The position numbers were made by a program, and so were the translations under genes. The notes below the pieces were generated by a model. The model did no database searches, was not told the DNA's origin, and saw only the letters and a list, made by a program, of their open reading frames with translations. Positions 41,098 to 49,843 of a stretch of DNA of 64,000 nucleotides are shown piece by piece (position 1 is the first letter of the stretch; each line of letters starts with the position of its first letter). This DNA comes from an uncultured Christensenellaceae bacterium (GTDB lineage Bacteria > Bacillota > Clostridia > Christensenellales > UBA3700). The DNA is taken from contig CALWHE010000004.1 in assembly GCA_944380295.1 (NCBI GenBank), positions 40,681 through 104,680 on the forward strand, written 5' to 3'.

Positions 41098-42634
41098 ATT
41101 TTTATCCGTCTTGATCGTCTGCGCTTTGCTGGTGGCGGTGATCGCCGGCTGCGCGCAGGAGTCCACTCTCAACCCGGCGGGGCTGGAAAACTGCCTGGCG
41201 GTGGACACTTCCGCCCGCGGACAGACCATCACGGGCTGGGGCGCTTCTTCCGCCTGGTGGTCGCAGACGGTGCCGGAAGATTCCGCGGCGCAGCAAGCCC
41301 TTGCCAAAGCGCTCTATTCCGACAGCGGACTGGGGCTGAACATTTACCGCTATAACATCGGCGGCGGATCGGCGGAACTGGACGAAGAAGAGGGAGTGAA
41401 TTATGTGCAGGAACGCAAGGCTTTTTCCCTGTTCGATTCTTCCAAATACGATGAAAACCTCTCCCTCACGGAAAACTTCAAAGACAGGAGCAAATACAGT
41501 TTGGACGGCGACGCCAATGCGGTGGCTTTTTTGCGCGCCTGCCTCGAACAGCAAGGCTCCACCATCGACACGGTGGTGGTGTTCGTCAACTCCCCTCATT
41601 ATCTGATGACCGCTTCGGGCAACACGCACGGCAAGGGCGAATACGACAGCAATCTGCCGGAAGAAAATTATGAAGCGTTTGCCTACTACGTCATCAACTG
41701 CGTGCGCACGCTCACGGAAAGCGGCATTCCCGTTGACGTGATCAGCCCGGTGAACGAGCCTCAGCACAAGTGGGGCGGCGACGGCTCCACCCAGGAAGGC
41801 TGCCATTACGAGCCGGCGGAAGCCGCCGCGGTGGTGAACACCCTTTGGAGCAAGCTGAACGAATACAACAAGACCGCCTCCGTGCCACTCGGCGCAAAGA
41901 TCTCCGCGGTGGAAAACGGCAATTACACCTCTTACGACGTGAAAAGCCGCGCCGTGGAATATATCTACGAGCTGTCCAAATACCCCTGCTTTTACGATCT
42001 GCACGGCTTTTCCGTGCACGCTTACGGGGAACCGATGAGCGACGAAGCGCGCAAGTCTTTTGTTACGCGCATAGAAAATCTGCTGCCGGAAAACTATGAG
42101 TTCGGCGTGGATATGACGGAAGTCTGCCACATGGAAGGCGGCGTGGACGCGGGCATGGATTCCGCCACTTACGTTGCCAAGGTCATTCAAAAAGACATCA
42201 ACCATCTCAACGCCCGCTCCTGGAGCTGGTGGATAGCCGTGTCCGATTACGATTATAACGACGGGCTTGTCTATTGGGATTATTATTCCTCTTCCGCACA
42301 ATTGCGTTACGTCAAGCGCTATTACGCCATGATGCAATACGTCAAGTTTGTCAAAGCGGGCGATACGCGCGTGGATCTGCAATGGCTGAACGCCTCTTCC
42401 GCTTACGGCTCCGACCTCAGCGGCACCGCCTTTGTGAGCGATGACGGCGCGGTCACGGTGGTGCTGGTCAACGATTCAAACAAGGCGCTGCCGATAAACA
42501 TCGCGGGCGGATACGAGAACATGCAGATATATTGCACGGACGAGGATAACGACTGCGCCGCCACTTACTCGGGCGCGTTCAAACATAGCGTTACCGTCTC
42601 CCCCATGTCCGTGACCACCATCAGGCTGAGCTGA
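41084..42634 (+). CDS. GH30 family glycoside hydrolase lipoprotein (galactanase/glucosylceramidase-like)
   Basis: A 516-residue secreted glycosidase. The signal peptide ends in a lipobox VIAGC (Cys23). GWGASSAWWSQTV near the N-terminus is typical of GH30, particularly the branch with endo-beta-1,6-galactanases. The acid/base lies in ISPVNEPQH (Glu225) and the nucleophile in DMTEVCH (Glu346). A C-terminal beta-sandwich (about 430-516) is as in the family. With the GH51 arabinofuranosidase 20 kb away it suggests use of arabinogalactan side chains, which is inference; the exact substrate cannot be read. It is translated from inside the end of the SH3-like gene. Confidence 0.88.
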   Translation: MKKLKFLSVLIVCALLVAVIAGCAQESTLNPAGLENCLAVDTSARGQTITGWGASSAWWSQTVPEDSAAQQALAKALYSDSGLGLNIYRYNIGGGSAELDEEEGVNYVQERKAFSLFDSSKYDENLSLTENFKDRSKYSLDGDANAVAFLRACLEQQGSTIDTVVVFVNSPHYLMTASGNTHGKGEYDSNLPEENYEAFAYYVINCVRTLTESGIPVDVISPVNEPQHKWGGDGSTQEGCHYEPAEAAAVVNTLWSKLNEYNKTASVPLGAKISAVENGNYTSYDVKSRAVEYIYELSKYPCFYDLHGFSVHAYGEPMSDEARKSFVTRIENLLPENYEFGVDMTEVCHMEGGVDAGMDSATYVAKVIQKDINHLNARSWSWWIAVSDYDYNDGLVYWDYYSSSAQLRYVKRYYAMMQYVKFVKAGDTRVDLQWLNASSAYGSDLSGTAFVSDDGAVTVVLVNDSNKALPINIAGGYENMQIYCTDEDNDCAATYSGAFKHSVTVSPMSVTTIRLS

Positions 42635-42692
42635 GCGCAAAACGCGGCTTCTTTCAAACACCTGCCCCGCCTCACGGCGGAAACGCAGAAAA

Positions 42693-42722
42693 GGCGGCGC
42701 CGCGGCGCCGCCCCGTTTTTTT
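42693..42722 (+). terminator. Terminator of the SH3-like/GH30 operon
   Basis: GGCGGCGCC (42693-42701) pairs with GGCGCCGCC (42704-42712), followed by CCG and T7. It lies 59 bases after the GH30 stop. Confidence 0.9.
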
Positions 42723-42809
42723 GAGGACATCTCTTGCGTGACTTTCCCGAAAGGAGGGTTTTTTCCGGAGTATACTCATATATATGCGACCCCCGCCGCG
42801 CGTGCCACT

Positions 42810-43454
42810 TTACGGGCGCTCTATGGAAGTGCGCACTTTCCGCGTGAGCACGCGCGCCCTTCTGCGGCTCTGCGGAAGAGGCAGAAAGGCAAAGTCTTCA
42901 AAACTGCTCTTTATCAGCGCGCCGCCGTCCGAATAAACGCCGCAGCGTTCGGGCGAAACCGCGCACACGCCGCAATCGCACAGCTGCGCCAGCGCGGAGT
43001 AAAGTCCGGCGCGGTAAGAGGGAGAAAAACATATAACCAGCGAGGGCGCGCACAGCGCCATGCGCGCCCAAAGCTCCGGATAAAACAGATCTTCGCCCAA
43101 AATGATGCCCACTCTGCCGCAGGAGAGTTCAAAACAGCGCAGCGCGCCGCCCTTGTCGCGCGTTGCGGAGTTTATCTCGTCCGATACTCCGGCAATAACG
43201 CCCTTGTCCGCCGCCAGCGCGCTGTTGAAACAACCGTTCCCGGCGATAAAGTCCGCGTGCAGAACGGCGCAGCACTCCTTGTCACCCGTCATGGAAGAGA
43301 TGCGCATGAGCTTGTCGTCTTCCCCTTTGAGTTCTCTGTTCATATCCACTTTTTTCACCGCGCCGCTGAAAATTATCAGATCCTTTTCCCGCACGGCGGG
43401 CAGATACCCCAGCATAAAAGAATTGAGAGAGATGTTTTTCACCACGCGAAGCAT
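42810..43454 (-). CDS. Nitrilase-like protein lacking the catalytic cysteine
   Basis: A 214-residue protein with a recognisable carbon-nitrogen-hydrolase core: GRVGIILGEDLFYPELWARM aligns with the family's nucleophile region, in which an invariant Cys normally precedes (Y/E)D. Here that position is Gly (LGED). The N-terminal catalytic Glu region also reads DLIIFSGAV instead of the usual PE. The length is short (family ~260-300). It therefore appears to be a pseudoenzyme or a strongly divergent member, not an active amidase. The ATG at 43454 lacks a clear ribosome site. It stands alone, divergent from the ATP-grasp gene. Confidence 0.6.
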   Translation of the reverse strand: MLRVVKNISLNSFMLGYLPAVREKDLIIFSGAVKKVDMNRELKGEDDKLMRISSMTGDKECCAVLHADFIAGNGCFNSALAADKGVIAGVSDEINSATRDKGGALRCFELSCGRVGIILGEDLFYPELWARMALCAPSLVICFSPSYRAGLYSALAQLCDCGVCAVSPERCGVYSDGGALIKSSFEDFAFLPLPQSRRRARVLTRKVRTSIERP

Positions 43455-43504
43455 GCTTCATCTTATGATTTTTGCGCCGCCTTGGTGAAAGTTGCCCAGC
43501 CGGC

Positions 43505-43533
43505 TTGAAAATTCCCCGTCCGCGTGATAATAT
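43505..43533 (+). promoter_or_regulatory. Promoter abutting the ATP-grasp gene (leaderless)
   Basis: TTGAAA (43505-43510), a 17-base spacer ending TGA, and TAATAT (43528-43533). The ATG at 43541 follows 7 bases later with no ribosome site. Confidence 0.6.
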
Positions 43534-43540
43534 ATACGGT

Positions 43541-44416
43541 ATGAAAGGGCTTATTCTCACCAACGCATACACCCTGCTCCCGCAGGTTGAACACCAGTGC
43601 GCGCGCATGCAAGAGGAGTTTTCCCGCCTGGGCGTGCAAACGCGCGTCATGCGCAATAACTTTTTTGCCGCATATCTGGACGAGGGGGAGATAAGAAGCA
43701 AAATAAGCGGCTTTGACTTTTGCCTTTATCTGGACAAAGATAAATATATCTCGCATATGGCGGAGCGCGCCGGCGTGCGCCTTTTCAATAAAGCCGCAGC
43801 GATAGAAGCGTGCGACGACAAGATGACCACCGCCCTTACTTTAGCAAATCACGGCATTCCCATGCCCAAGACCCTGCCTGGCATGTTGTGTTACGATCCC
43901 GCCGCCAAACCGGATATTTCCGCTCTGAAAGAGGCGGGAGAACAGTTGGGTTATCCCGTGGTGATAAAGAGCTGTTACGGCTCCATGGGCAAGGGCGTTT
44001 TTTTGGCGGAAAACGCGGACGAACTGATAAGGGCGGCAAAAGACCTCCTTTGCACTCCCCATCTTTTTCAGAGTTTTGTGCCGCAAAGCCGCGGGCGCGA
44101 TCTGCGCGTCATCGTGATAGGCGGCAAAGCCCTGTGCTGCATGGAACGCCGCTCCGACCGTGATTTCCGCGCCAACATAGCCGCCGGAGGCACGGGCGCG
44201 CAAACGTCCCTTCCCCGCGAAGCCGCAGAGCTGGCGGAAAAAGCCGCCCGCCTTTTGGACCTTGATTATTGCGGCGTGGATCTTTTGTTCGGCAAAGACG
44301 GGTTTTTATTGTGCGAAGTCAATTCCAACGCCTTTTTCACCGGCATGGAACAGGTAAGCGGCGTAAACGTGGCAAAGGCTTATGCGGAACATATCGTAAA
44401 TTCTCTTGCAAAATAA
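43541..44416 (+). CDS. RimK-like ATP-grasp ligase
   Basis: A 291-residue ATP-grasp protein of the RimK / LysX / coenzyme F420 ligase-like type, expected to couple ATP hydrolysis to carboxylate-amine ligation. Visible sites: YPVVIKSCYGSMGKGVFL (nucleotide lid), FQSFVPQSRGRDLRVIVIGG (substrate and ATP binding), and the metal ligands in GVDLLFGKDGFLLCEVNSN. The start at 43541 (MKGLILTN) fits the family and follows a -10 element by 7 bases without a ribosome site. The substrate is unknown; family members modify ribosomal protein or make lysine and poly-glutamate. Stands alone before a terminator. Confidence 0.88.
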   Translation: MKGLILTNAYTLLPQVEHQCARMQEEFSRLGVQTRVMRNNFFAAYLDEGEIRSKISGFDFCLYLDKDKYISHMAERAGVRLFNKAAAIEACDDKMTTALTLANHGIPMPKTLPGMLCYDPAAKPDISALKEAGEQLGYPVVIKSCYGSMGKGVFLAENADELIRAAKDLLCTPHLFQSFVPQSRGRDLRVIVIGGKALCCMERRSDRDFRANIAAGGTGAQTSLPREAAELAEKAARLLDLDYCGVDLLFGKDGFLLCEVNSNAFFTGMEQVSGVNVAKAYAEHIVNSLAK

Positions 44417-44435
44417 CGGGCGAGATCAATAAAAA

Positions 44436-44468
44436 ACCGCCGCTCCCCGCGGCGGTCCTTTTGTTTTT
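44436..44468. terminator. Terminator between the ATP-grasp gene and trmL
   Basis: ACCGCCGC (44436-44443) pairs with GCGGCGGT (44449-44456), followed by CCTTTTGTTTTT. The A-run before it means it could also serve the convergent trmL. Confidence 0.85.
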
Positions 44469-44476
44469 CCGTTTTT

Positions 44477-45025
44477 TCAATAACCGCGCCCGGTCAGCTC
44501 TCCCTGCGTCTTCAAGCCGGGATAATCAAATTGCCTGAGATATTCATAGATAACAACGGCAACGCTGTTGGCGAGATTGAGCGAACGCGCTTCTCCGCGC
44601 ATGGGGATGCGGAAGGTGTTTTGGTAATTTTCTTTGAGCAGCGGTTCGGGAAGTCCGCGCGTTTCCCTGCCGAAAAATATGAAACAGTCCTTTTCAAACT
44701 TGATCCGCGAATGTATCACGCTCCCTTTGGTGCTGGCAAACAGCGTTTGCACGCCGGCGTTTTGATAAGCAATTTTAACCGCTTTATCCATATTTTCTTT
44801 ACCAAAGTATGAGAAGTTTTTCTGTAAAAAATCATATATGTTTTCATATCTTCTCACTTCGGATATCTGCCAATAATCCAATCCGCTGCGCTTCAAATAT
44901 TTGTCTTCCCAAGAAAAACCGCACGGCTCTATCACATGCAAAACGGCGCCCGTGGCGGCGCAGGTGCGCACGATGTTTCCCGTGTTGTTGGGTATTTCCG
45001 GTTCCAAAAGCACTATGTTTATCAT
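44477..45025 (-). CDS. trmL: tRNA (cytidine/uridine-2'-O)-methyltransferase TrmL
   Basis: A 182-residue SPOUT methyltransferase that 2'-O-methylates the wobble base of tRNA-Leu. All three SPOUT motifs are visible: LEPEIPNNTGNIVRTC, FFGRETRGLPEPLL and MRGEARSLNLANSVAVV. It is the last gene of a minus-strand unit with spoVB, mazG and dus, overlapping the dus 3' end by 4 bases. The first Met is well placed. Identification is firm, though the exact target base is inferred from the family. Confidence 0.94.
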   Translation of the reverse strand: MINIVLLEPEIPNNTGNIVRTCAATGAVLHVIEPCGFSWEDKYLKRSGLDYWQISEVRRYENIYDFLQKNFSYFGKENMDKAVKIAYQNAGVQTLFASTKGSVIHSRIKFEKDCFIFFGRETRGLPEPLLKENYQNTFRIPMRGEARSLNLANSVAVVIYEYLRQFDYPGLKTQGELTGRGY

Positions 45026-45936
45026 ATGTATCTTATTATCTCCTCCAACTCTTTCAGACTCTGCGCCTTAAAAGCGGCAAGCTTTATCTCTTTTCCGCCT
45101 TTTCTGCCCTTGACGTAAAAAGCGATATGCTTTTTCATGTCGTTCACCACCTTTTTTTCCGGGTAGATCTCCGACAAAATTTTTATGTGCAGATCCAGCA
45201 CCTGCGCCGCCGTCATCGACGCGTTGCCCCGGCAAAATTGCGCAAAAACAAAGGGGTTTCCCAGCGCGCCCCTGCCGATGGCAACTCCCGCCGCACCCGT
45301 TTCCTTCAAGGCTTTTTCCGCGCTTTCTTTATCCTTTATGTCCCCGTTGGCGATGACGGGTATATCCACGCTTTCCACGGCTTTTTTGATGGGCTCCATA
45401 TCCGCCCGCCCGGCATAAAACTGTTCCCTCGTCCTGCCGTGCACGGTCACGGCGCTTGCGCCCGCGTCCTGCATGCGCTTTACGAAATCCGCGCAAGAAA
45501 GACTGTCGTAAAAGCCGGTGCGGCACTTCACGGTTATCACCCTTTTCGACTTTACCGCTTCTTTCACCACCCTTTCCGCCAGAGCGGGATCGAGCATGAG
45601 CGCGCTGCCTTCTTTGTTTTTTACTATCTTGGGCACCGGGCAGCCCATGTTTATGTCGATAAGTGCGAATTTGTCCATAATTTTATGTTCGCACGCCGCG
45701 CGGATAAAATAAGGATCCGCGCCGAATATCTGCGCGCAGGACACCTTTTCCGCGGGAGTGGTATATAAAAGGTCTTTTGTCTTTTCACTGTCGTAAATCA
45801 GACCTTTTGCCGACACCATCTCCGTGAACACCGCGCCCGCGCCGCAAAGAGAACAAACGGCGCGGAATCCCGCGTCCGTATATCCCGCCATGGGCGCAAG
45901 CAGCGCGCCTTTTATCTCTATATCCGCTATCTTCAC
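45022..45936 (-). CDS. dus: tRNA-dihydrouridine synthase (Dus family)
   Basis: An FMN enzyme (304 residues) that reduces specific uridines in tRNA D-loops. Visible: ALLAPMAGYTDAGFR (FMN contact), DINMGCPVPKIVKNKEGSAL (substrate cysteine region), VTVHGRTREQFYAG and VIANGDIKD. The length and motifs match bacterial DusB-type enzymes. It overlaps both neighbours, the mazG stop by 4 bases and the trmL start by 4 bases, so the order mazG-dus-trmL is translationally coupled. Confidence 0.93.
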   Translation of the reverse strand: MKIADIEIKGALLAPMAGYTDAGFRAVCSLCGAGAVFTEMVSAKGLIYDSEKTKDLLYTTPAEKVSCAQIFGADPYFIRAACEHKIMDKFALIDINMGCPVPKIVKNKEGSALMLDPALAERVVKEAVKSKRVITVKCRTGFYDSLSCADFVKRMQDAGASAVTVHGRTREQFYAGRADMEPIKKAVESVDIPVIANGDIKDKESAEKALKETGAAGVAIGRGALGNPFVFAQFCRGNASMTAAQVLDLHIKILSEIYPEKKVVNDMKKHIAFYVKGRKGGKEIKLAAFKAQSLKELEEIIRYI

Positions 45937-46892
45937 TCTCCGCCCTTCAATATCTCTCTCTTTTCGCTCTCGGACAGCAGACTTAAATTACCGCCCGTCT
46001 TTTCTTCCGCTTTCTTAAACCTTTTTATAAATTCGTTCAGCTTGTTGTTGAGCGCCACTTCCGCGTCCACTCCCAGCAGGCGCAAAAGCACCGCCGTGTC
46101 CCAAACAAGCTCTTCTCCGCCCCTGCCGCATTTTACTTCTTTTAAGTCTTCTTCTATTTTGGCAGCCGCCCTGATAATATCATTTTCACCGATACCCGCC
46201 TTTTGCGCATATTTGAGCGCTTTGGCTGTCCGCTCGTCCGCGGGCAGGTATGCGGGAATGGAATCCATTTTGGAAGAAGGTTTTTTATAATTTTTCTCCT
46301 TGCTTTTTGCGCTCTCCCAGGCGGCGAGCGCCTGTTCGGGAGTGTCGGCTTTCACGTTTCCGAAGATGTGGGTGTGGCGGGTTATCAATTTTCTGCACAG
46401 ACCGGTGATGACGTCAGTGGTGTTGAAAATATTTTCTTTTTCCGCCAGCACGCAATGGAAAACGCTCTGTAAAAGCACGTCGCCCGCCTCTTCTTTGATG
46501 TTTTCCGTATCGTTGTTATAGATGGCGGTGACAAGTTCGTATGCTTCTTCTATCATATTGGGGCAGATGCTCTTCATTGTTTGGGCTTTATCCCATTCGC
46601 AGCCGTCTTCCGCGGTGAGAATATACATTATCCTCATCAGATCGTCAAAGGAATATCTCTCTTTTTTTATCAGATCGAGCGGCGGAACGGTCAGAATGTT
46701 TGTCCCTTTTATGTATTTTTCACACTTTTCTGTGCCGCAATAGATATTGTCGCCGCAGATATCCTTCAATTTTCCCCTTACTTGTTCAAAGTTTTCCTCA
46801 TTTACCCCTTCCACCGTCAACGTCAGACGATGATCGTAATAAAAACCTTTGAATTCCGTCAATTCCTGCGCGCTTATTTTGAGTTCTGCCAT
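45933..46892 (-). CDS. mazG: MazG-family nucleoside triphosphate pyrophosphohydrolase
   Basis: A 319-residue enzyme that hydrolyses (deoxy)nucleoside triphosphates to monophosphates. Two MazG domains are present: the first at about 85-205 (EWDKAQTMKSIC, EEAYELVTAI, EEAGDVLLQSVFH), and the second at about 222-305 (KALKYAQKAGI, KIEEDLKEVK, EELVWDTAVL). An N-terminal stretch of about 75 residues takes the place of the methylase-like domain of YabN and is not recognised. It begins 1 base after spoVB, the usual clostridial order, and overlaps dus by 4 bases. Confidence 0.9.
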   Translation of the reverse strand: MAELKISAQELTEFKGFYYDHRLTLTVEGVNEENFEQVRGKLKDICGDNIYCGTEKCEKYIKGTNILTVPPLDLIKKERYSFDDLMRIMYILTAEDGCEWDKAQTMKSICPNMIEEAYELVTAIYNNDTENIKEEAGDVLLQSVFHCVLAEKENIFNTTDVITGLCRKLITRHTHIFGNVKADTPEQALAAWESAKSKEKNYKKPSSKMDSIPAYLPADERTAKALKYAQKAGIGENDIIRAAAKIEEDLKEVKCGRGGEELVWDTAVLLRLLGVDAEVALNNKLNEFIKRFKKAEEKTGGNLSLLSESEKREILKGGE

Positions 46893-46893
46893 T

Positions 46894-48480
46894 TTATTCT
46901 CCTCTTTTGTGCCATATGCGCCGCGGCGAATAATAATTTTTTCTCCTTATTTTGATCGCGCCCGTCAAAAGACAAAACGCAAAATATACCGCCGCGCCCA
47001 AACTTATGCAGACCGCCGTGCGGACGTATAAGTTTTTTACGCCGTATTTCACCGCAAAAAGGCACAAAAACATTATAACACCGCCAAAGAGTATTTTACC
47101 ATTATTTTTTATCATCTCTTTGTCTGAGCCTAAAAGTTTGCGGCAATGCAAATATCCGCTCAAAGCCGTGACGGCGTAATATAAGACCCAGGAGATCGCC
47201 GCTCCGTCTATGGACAAGAAAGGAAGCAGCGCGCACATCAGCGCAATGCGCCCCGCTCCGGCAAAAAGGCTTGTTTTCAGACAAAAATTTCCCTCTTCCA
47301 GCGCCTGTATGACCGCCGTGAATACGCCGGATAAAGAAGCTGTCATCATGTTGACGCAGCTAAAACGCAATAAAAACACGGTTTCTTCTCTCATTTGCGC
47401 GGAAAAAGAGGAAAAGAGTATGTCAACCGCCTCTTCCGCCAATAAAAACATGCCGAAAAAACAGGCGCACGTGATAAACAAAACATATTTCACGCATTCC
47501 CTCGTCCGCTCTTTTATATCGATAACGCTGCGCGAAGCCAGCGCATAAGATACCGCCGGCACGATCGTGACCGCCGCGGACAGCGCCACCACGACGGGCA
47601 TGTTTATCAGCGTGTTCACACTGCCGCCGTAAATGCCGTAAAGAGAAGAAGCGTTTTTATATCCGTAAAAAGTGAGAAGTTTTACTATTATAAGTCCGTC
47701 CGCCAGAGCGTTGAGCGGCATTATCAGATATTGCGCGGTGATAAATTTGTTGCGTTTGAAAAATTCTCTCTCCGCCCTTATTTTGAGCGGATATTTTTCC
47801 CTTCCTCTCAAATGATGTAAAAAGCAGACGATGAGAGAAAAAAATTCCGCCGCAGTCACGCCGGCAACCGCGCCCATCACCCCTTTTATCAAAGAAAACC
47901 GCCCGAAATAATATGCAAGCGATAAGCCGAAAACCGCTCTTACCACCTGTTCGGCAAGCTGACAGACGGCGGAAAAACGCCATTCTTCTCCGCCATTGAA
48001 AACGCCTTTGAAGCAAGAACTCATGCCCACGAACACCACGGCGGGAGCTATTATATAATAACAACTCTTTATCTCGTAAAAGCCCTGTATTTTTGCTATT
48101 GCTCCGGCAAACACGCATAAAAACGCCGCCGCGCCGAGAGAAAATAAAAGCGTATAAAAAAAGCAGGCTCCGCAGCCGTCCTTTATCTCCGGATCAGCCC
48201 GCCTTGCCGCCACGTTGCGGGAAATTATTATCCCCGCGCTGCCCGACGTCAAAGCTATCGCCGCCGCAAAAACGGGAAAAACCAGCTGATAGGCGCCCAT
48301 TCCCTCCGCTCCCAAAATATTTATGAGCGGCAATTTGTAAGCCGCGCCTATTATTTTTCCCGCAAAAAGACAAACGGCGGTAAATATCCCCGCTCGCGCG
48401 CCTCTTTTTATTCCTTCTTCACTCATCAAAAGCAGTATGTTTTTATTTGCCCGTAATATGCGCAGCCTTCTTTTTTCCAT
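46894..48480 (-). CDS. spoVB: SpoVB/MurJ-like MATE-fold lipid flippase
   Basis: A ~528-residue membrane protein with about 14 hydrophobic segments, of the polysaccharide-flippase superfamily that contains SpoVB and MurJ, required for peptidoglycan (including spore cortex) synthesis in relatives. Clear family traits are ARAGIFTAVCLFAGKIIGAAYKLPL near the N-terminus and GAEGMGAYQLVFPVF. The start is uncertain: the frame opens at 48480 with MEKRRLRI, a second Met is at 48426, and neither has a ribosome site. It leads the spoVB-mazG-dus-trmL unit, directly beside the origin-like region. Confidence 0.88.
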   Translation of the reverse strand: MEKRRLRILRANKNILLLMSEEGIKRGARAGIFTAVCLFAGKIIGAAYKLPLINILGAEGMGAYQLVFPVFAAAIALTSGSAGIIISRNVAARRADPEIKDGCGACFFYTLLFSLGAAAFLCVFAGAIAKIQGFYEIKSCYYIIAPAVVFVGMSSCFKGVFNGGEEWRFSAVCQLAEQVVRAVFGLSLAYYFGRFSLIKGVMGAVAGVTAAEFFSLIVCFLHHLRGREKYPLKIRAEREFFKRNKFITAQYLIMPLNALADGLIIVKLLTFYGYKNASSLYGIYGGSVNTLINMPVVVALSAAVTIVPAVSYALASRSVIDIKERTRECVKYVLFITCACFFGMFLLAEEAVDILFSSFSAQMREETVFLLRFSCVNMMTASLSGVFTAVIQALEEGNFCLKTSLFAGAGRIALMCALLPFLSIDGAAISWVLYYAVTALSGYLHCRKLLGSDKEMIKNNGKILFGGVIMFLCLFAVKYGVKNLYVRTAVCISLGAAVYFAFCLLTGAIKIRRKNYYSPRRIWHKRGE

Positions 48481-48601
48481 ATAAAAACCGCACCGTCAAA
48501 AAAAGTCTGACCAAGCAACAATAACTCTCTAAAATACAGAGAAAAACAACGCTTTATCATTTTGTGTTGTATAACAAGCCTTTATAAAAACACTTCAATG
48601 A

Positions 48602-48785
48602 GCATAACGTGTGGATAACTTTGATAAAAAACGCAAGTATTGCCCAGTCAAAACCTGTCTTTTTACCTTGCTTTTTTGACACATAAAAAACATATTGCAA
48701 CTTATCCACTTTTTAAGGTGGATTATTATGGAATATTATTATCCAACAAGAAGAAAAAATAATAATTAATGTATATAGTAAGGAA
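48602..48785. other. Candidate replication origin: DnaA boxes with AT-rich stretch
   Basis: A perfect DnaA box TTATCCACA lies on the minus strand at 48610-48618, a one-mismatch box (TTATCCACT) on the plus strand at 48702-48710, and a two-mismatch one (TTATCCAAC) at 48739-48747. They flank an AT-rich segment (about 48720-48780). Genes diverge here (spoVB leftwards, dnaN rightwards), as expected at an origin. dnaA itself is not adjacent, so the assignment is inference. Confidence 0.55.
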
Positions 48786-48824
48786 GGCAGCGGGGAGCGC
48801 GGGAATGAACCTTTATGTCCTGCG

Positions 48825-49045
48825 CCGCCGAACAACCGAAGTAAGCGTAAGAGATGTTCGGCGGCTCCGGACGTGAAATTTTTGCGCAGATATAAGTGAG
48901 CGGTAAGCGAACATATACTGCTGCGCAAAAGTGAAATGTTTTTGCCAACGAGTTGGCAAAAACGTGAAATGTGCCCTCAATCCGCAAGCGACGAGAGGGC
49001 ACGTGAAATGCACGACGATACAGCTCCGCGCTCGTCGTGCGTGGC
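48825..49045 (+). repeat. Modular hairpin array, copy H2
   Basis: The same order of hairpins as H1: a variable first stem (GCCGCCGAACA/TGTTCGGCGGC, 48825-48866), then TTTTGCGCAG/CTGCGCAAAA, GTTTTTGCCAAC/GTTGGCAAAAAC, GTGCCCTC/GAGGGCAC, and a variable last stem GCACGACG/CGTCGTGC (49011-49041), each separated by the CGTGAAAT spacer. It lies between the origin-like region and the repeats before dnaN. Reading frames in it are chance. Confidence 0.85.
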
Positions 49046-49092
49046 GGCTGCCTGCGGCGCTATTGGAATATATAACTATCCAAAAAAACAGC

Positions 49093-49165
49093 TGTCCAAG
49101 GTGGACAAATCTAAGAAACAGACAATACTTTTGCTTACATTTTGAAGTGTCCACTTTGGTGGACA
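49093..49165. repeat. Pair of TGTCCA(C)/(G)TGGACA palindromes, left copy
   Basis: TGTCCA-AGG-TGGACA (49093-49107) and TGTCCAC-TTTG-GTGGACA (49148-49165), separated by AATCTAAGAAACAGACAATA and further sequence. The same ~75-base unit occurs inverted at 59467-59542. Loops differ but arms are conserved. Confidence 0.75.
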
Positions 49166-49187
49166 GACCTCACTAGCAAAAAAAAGT

Positions 49188-49202
49188 GCAGCGTCACGCT
49201 GC
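49188..49202. repeat. GCAGCGTCACGCTGC palindrome, copy 3
   Basis: The interspersed 15-base palindrome, here at the junction between the TGTCCAC element and the MITE-like array. Confidence 0.8.
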
Positions 49203-49205
49203 CCG

Positions 49206-49790
49206 GACAGGCGCATATGCGAATGTATAGTAGAGTGATGGATCACGGTGTGATTTTACACAAAGGCACACTATCATTTCAATATACAAATATTAAGACG
49301 GAGAGAAAGGCGCTCAAAAGCCAGACAGGCGTCTATGCGGGTGCGTAGGAGGGCGATGGATTTGCGTGCAGGTTTGGACGGCGGGGACGCATGTTGTCCT
49401 ATTGAGGTATTGTAAAGTTCACGTTCCCAAAGGCGCGCAAAAGACACACCGTCATTTCAATCTGTAAACTTCGATCGGAGAGAAAGGCGCTCAAAAGCCG
49501 GACAGGCGTCTATGAGAATGTATAGTAGAGCGATGGATCAGGGTGTGATTTTACACAAAGGCACACTATCATTTCAATATACAAATATTAGGACGGAGAG
49601 AAAGGCGCAAAAAAGCCGGACAGGCGCCGTGAGGATATGTGGCGGAGCGATGGTTTTTGATGTGGATTTTAACAACGGGGACGAAGGCAATACTCTTGCG
49701 GTATTGTCAAGTCCCCGTTGTTGAAAGGCGCGCAAAAGGCGCGCTCCGGTGCGTATCCGCACGACGCCTGTTCGGCGAATAATACTTGAC
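49206..49790 (+). repeat. Tandem array of MITE-like units upstream of dnaN
   Basis: Four units begin with GACAGGCG at 49206, 49324, 49501 and 49619. Units 1 and 3 (118 bases) are nearly identical; 2 and 4 are longer and partly different. The conserved edge CAGGCG(T)CTATGMGAATGTATAGTAGAG also borders the elements at 50964 and 59011. No coding potential is credible. Confidence 0.75.
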
Positions 49791-49814
49791 CGATAAGAGA
49801 TTTTGTGGTATACT
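49786..49814 (+). promoter_or_regulatory. Promoter of dnaN
   Basis: TTGACC (49786-49791), a 17-base spacer ending TGG, and TATACT (49809-49814), an extended consensus promoter 30 bases before the dnaN ATG. It shows that dnaN can be transcribed independently of dnaA. Confidence 0.8.
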
Positions 49815-49843
49815 AAAAAATATAAATAATAAGAGGTAATATT

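Noticed and set aside
48763..49154. Open frames within the hairpin arrays and repeat clusters (also at 59395-59966)
   Set aside because: The same peptide-like strings recur at each repeat copy on alternate strands because the DNA repeats; no ribosome site, no family.
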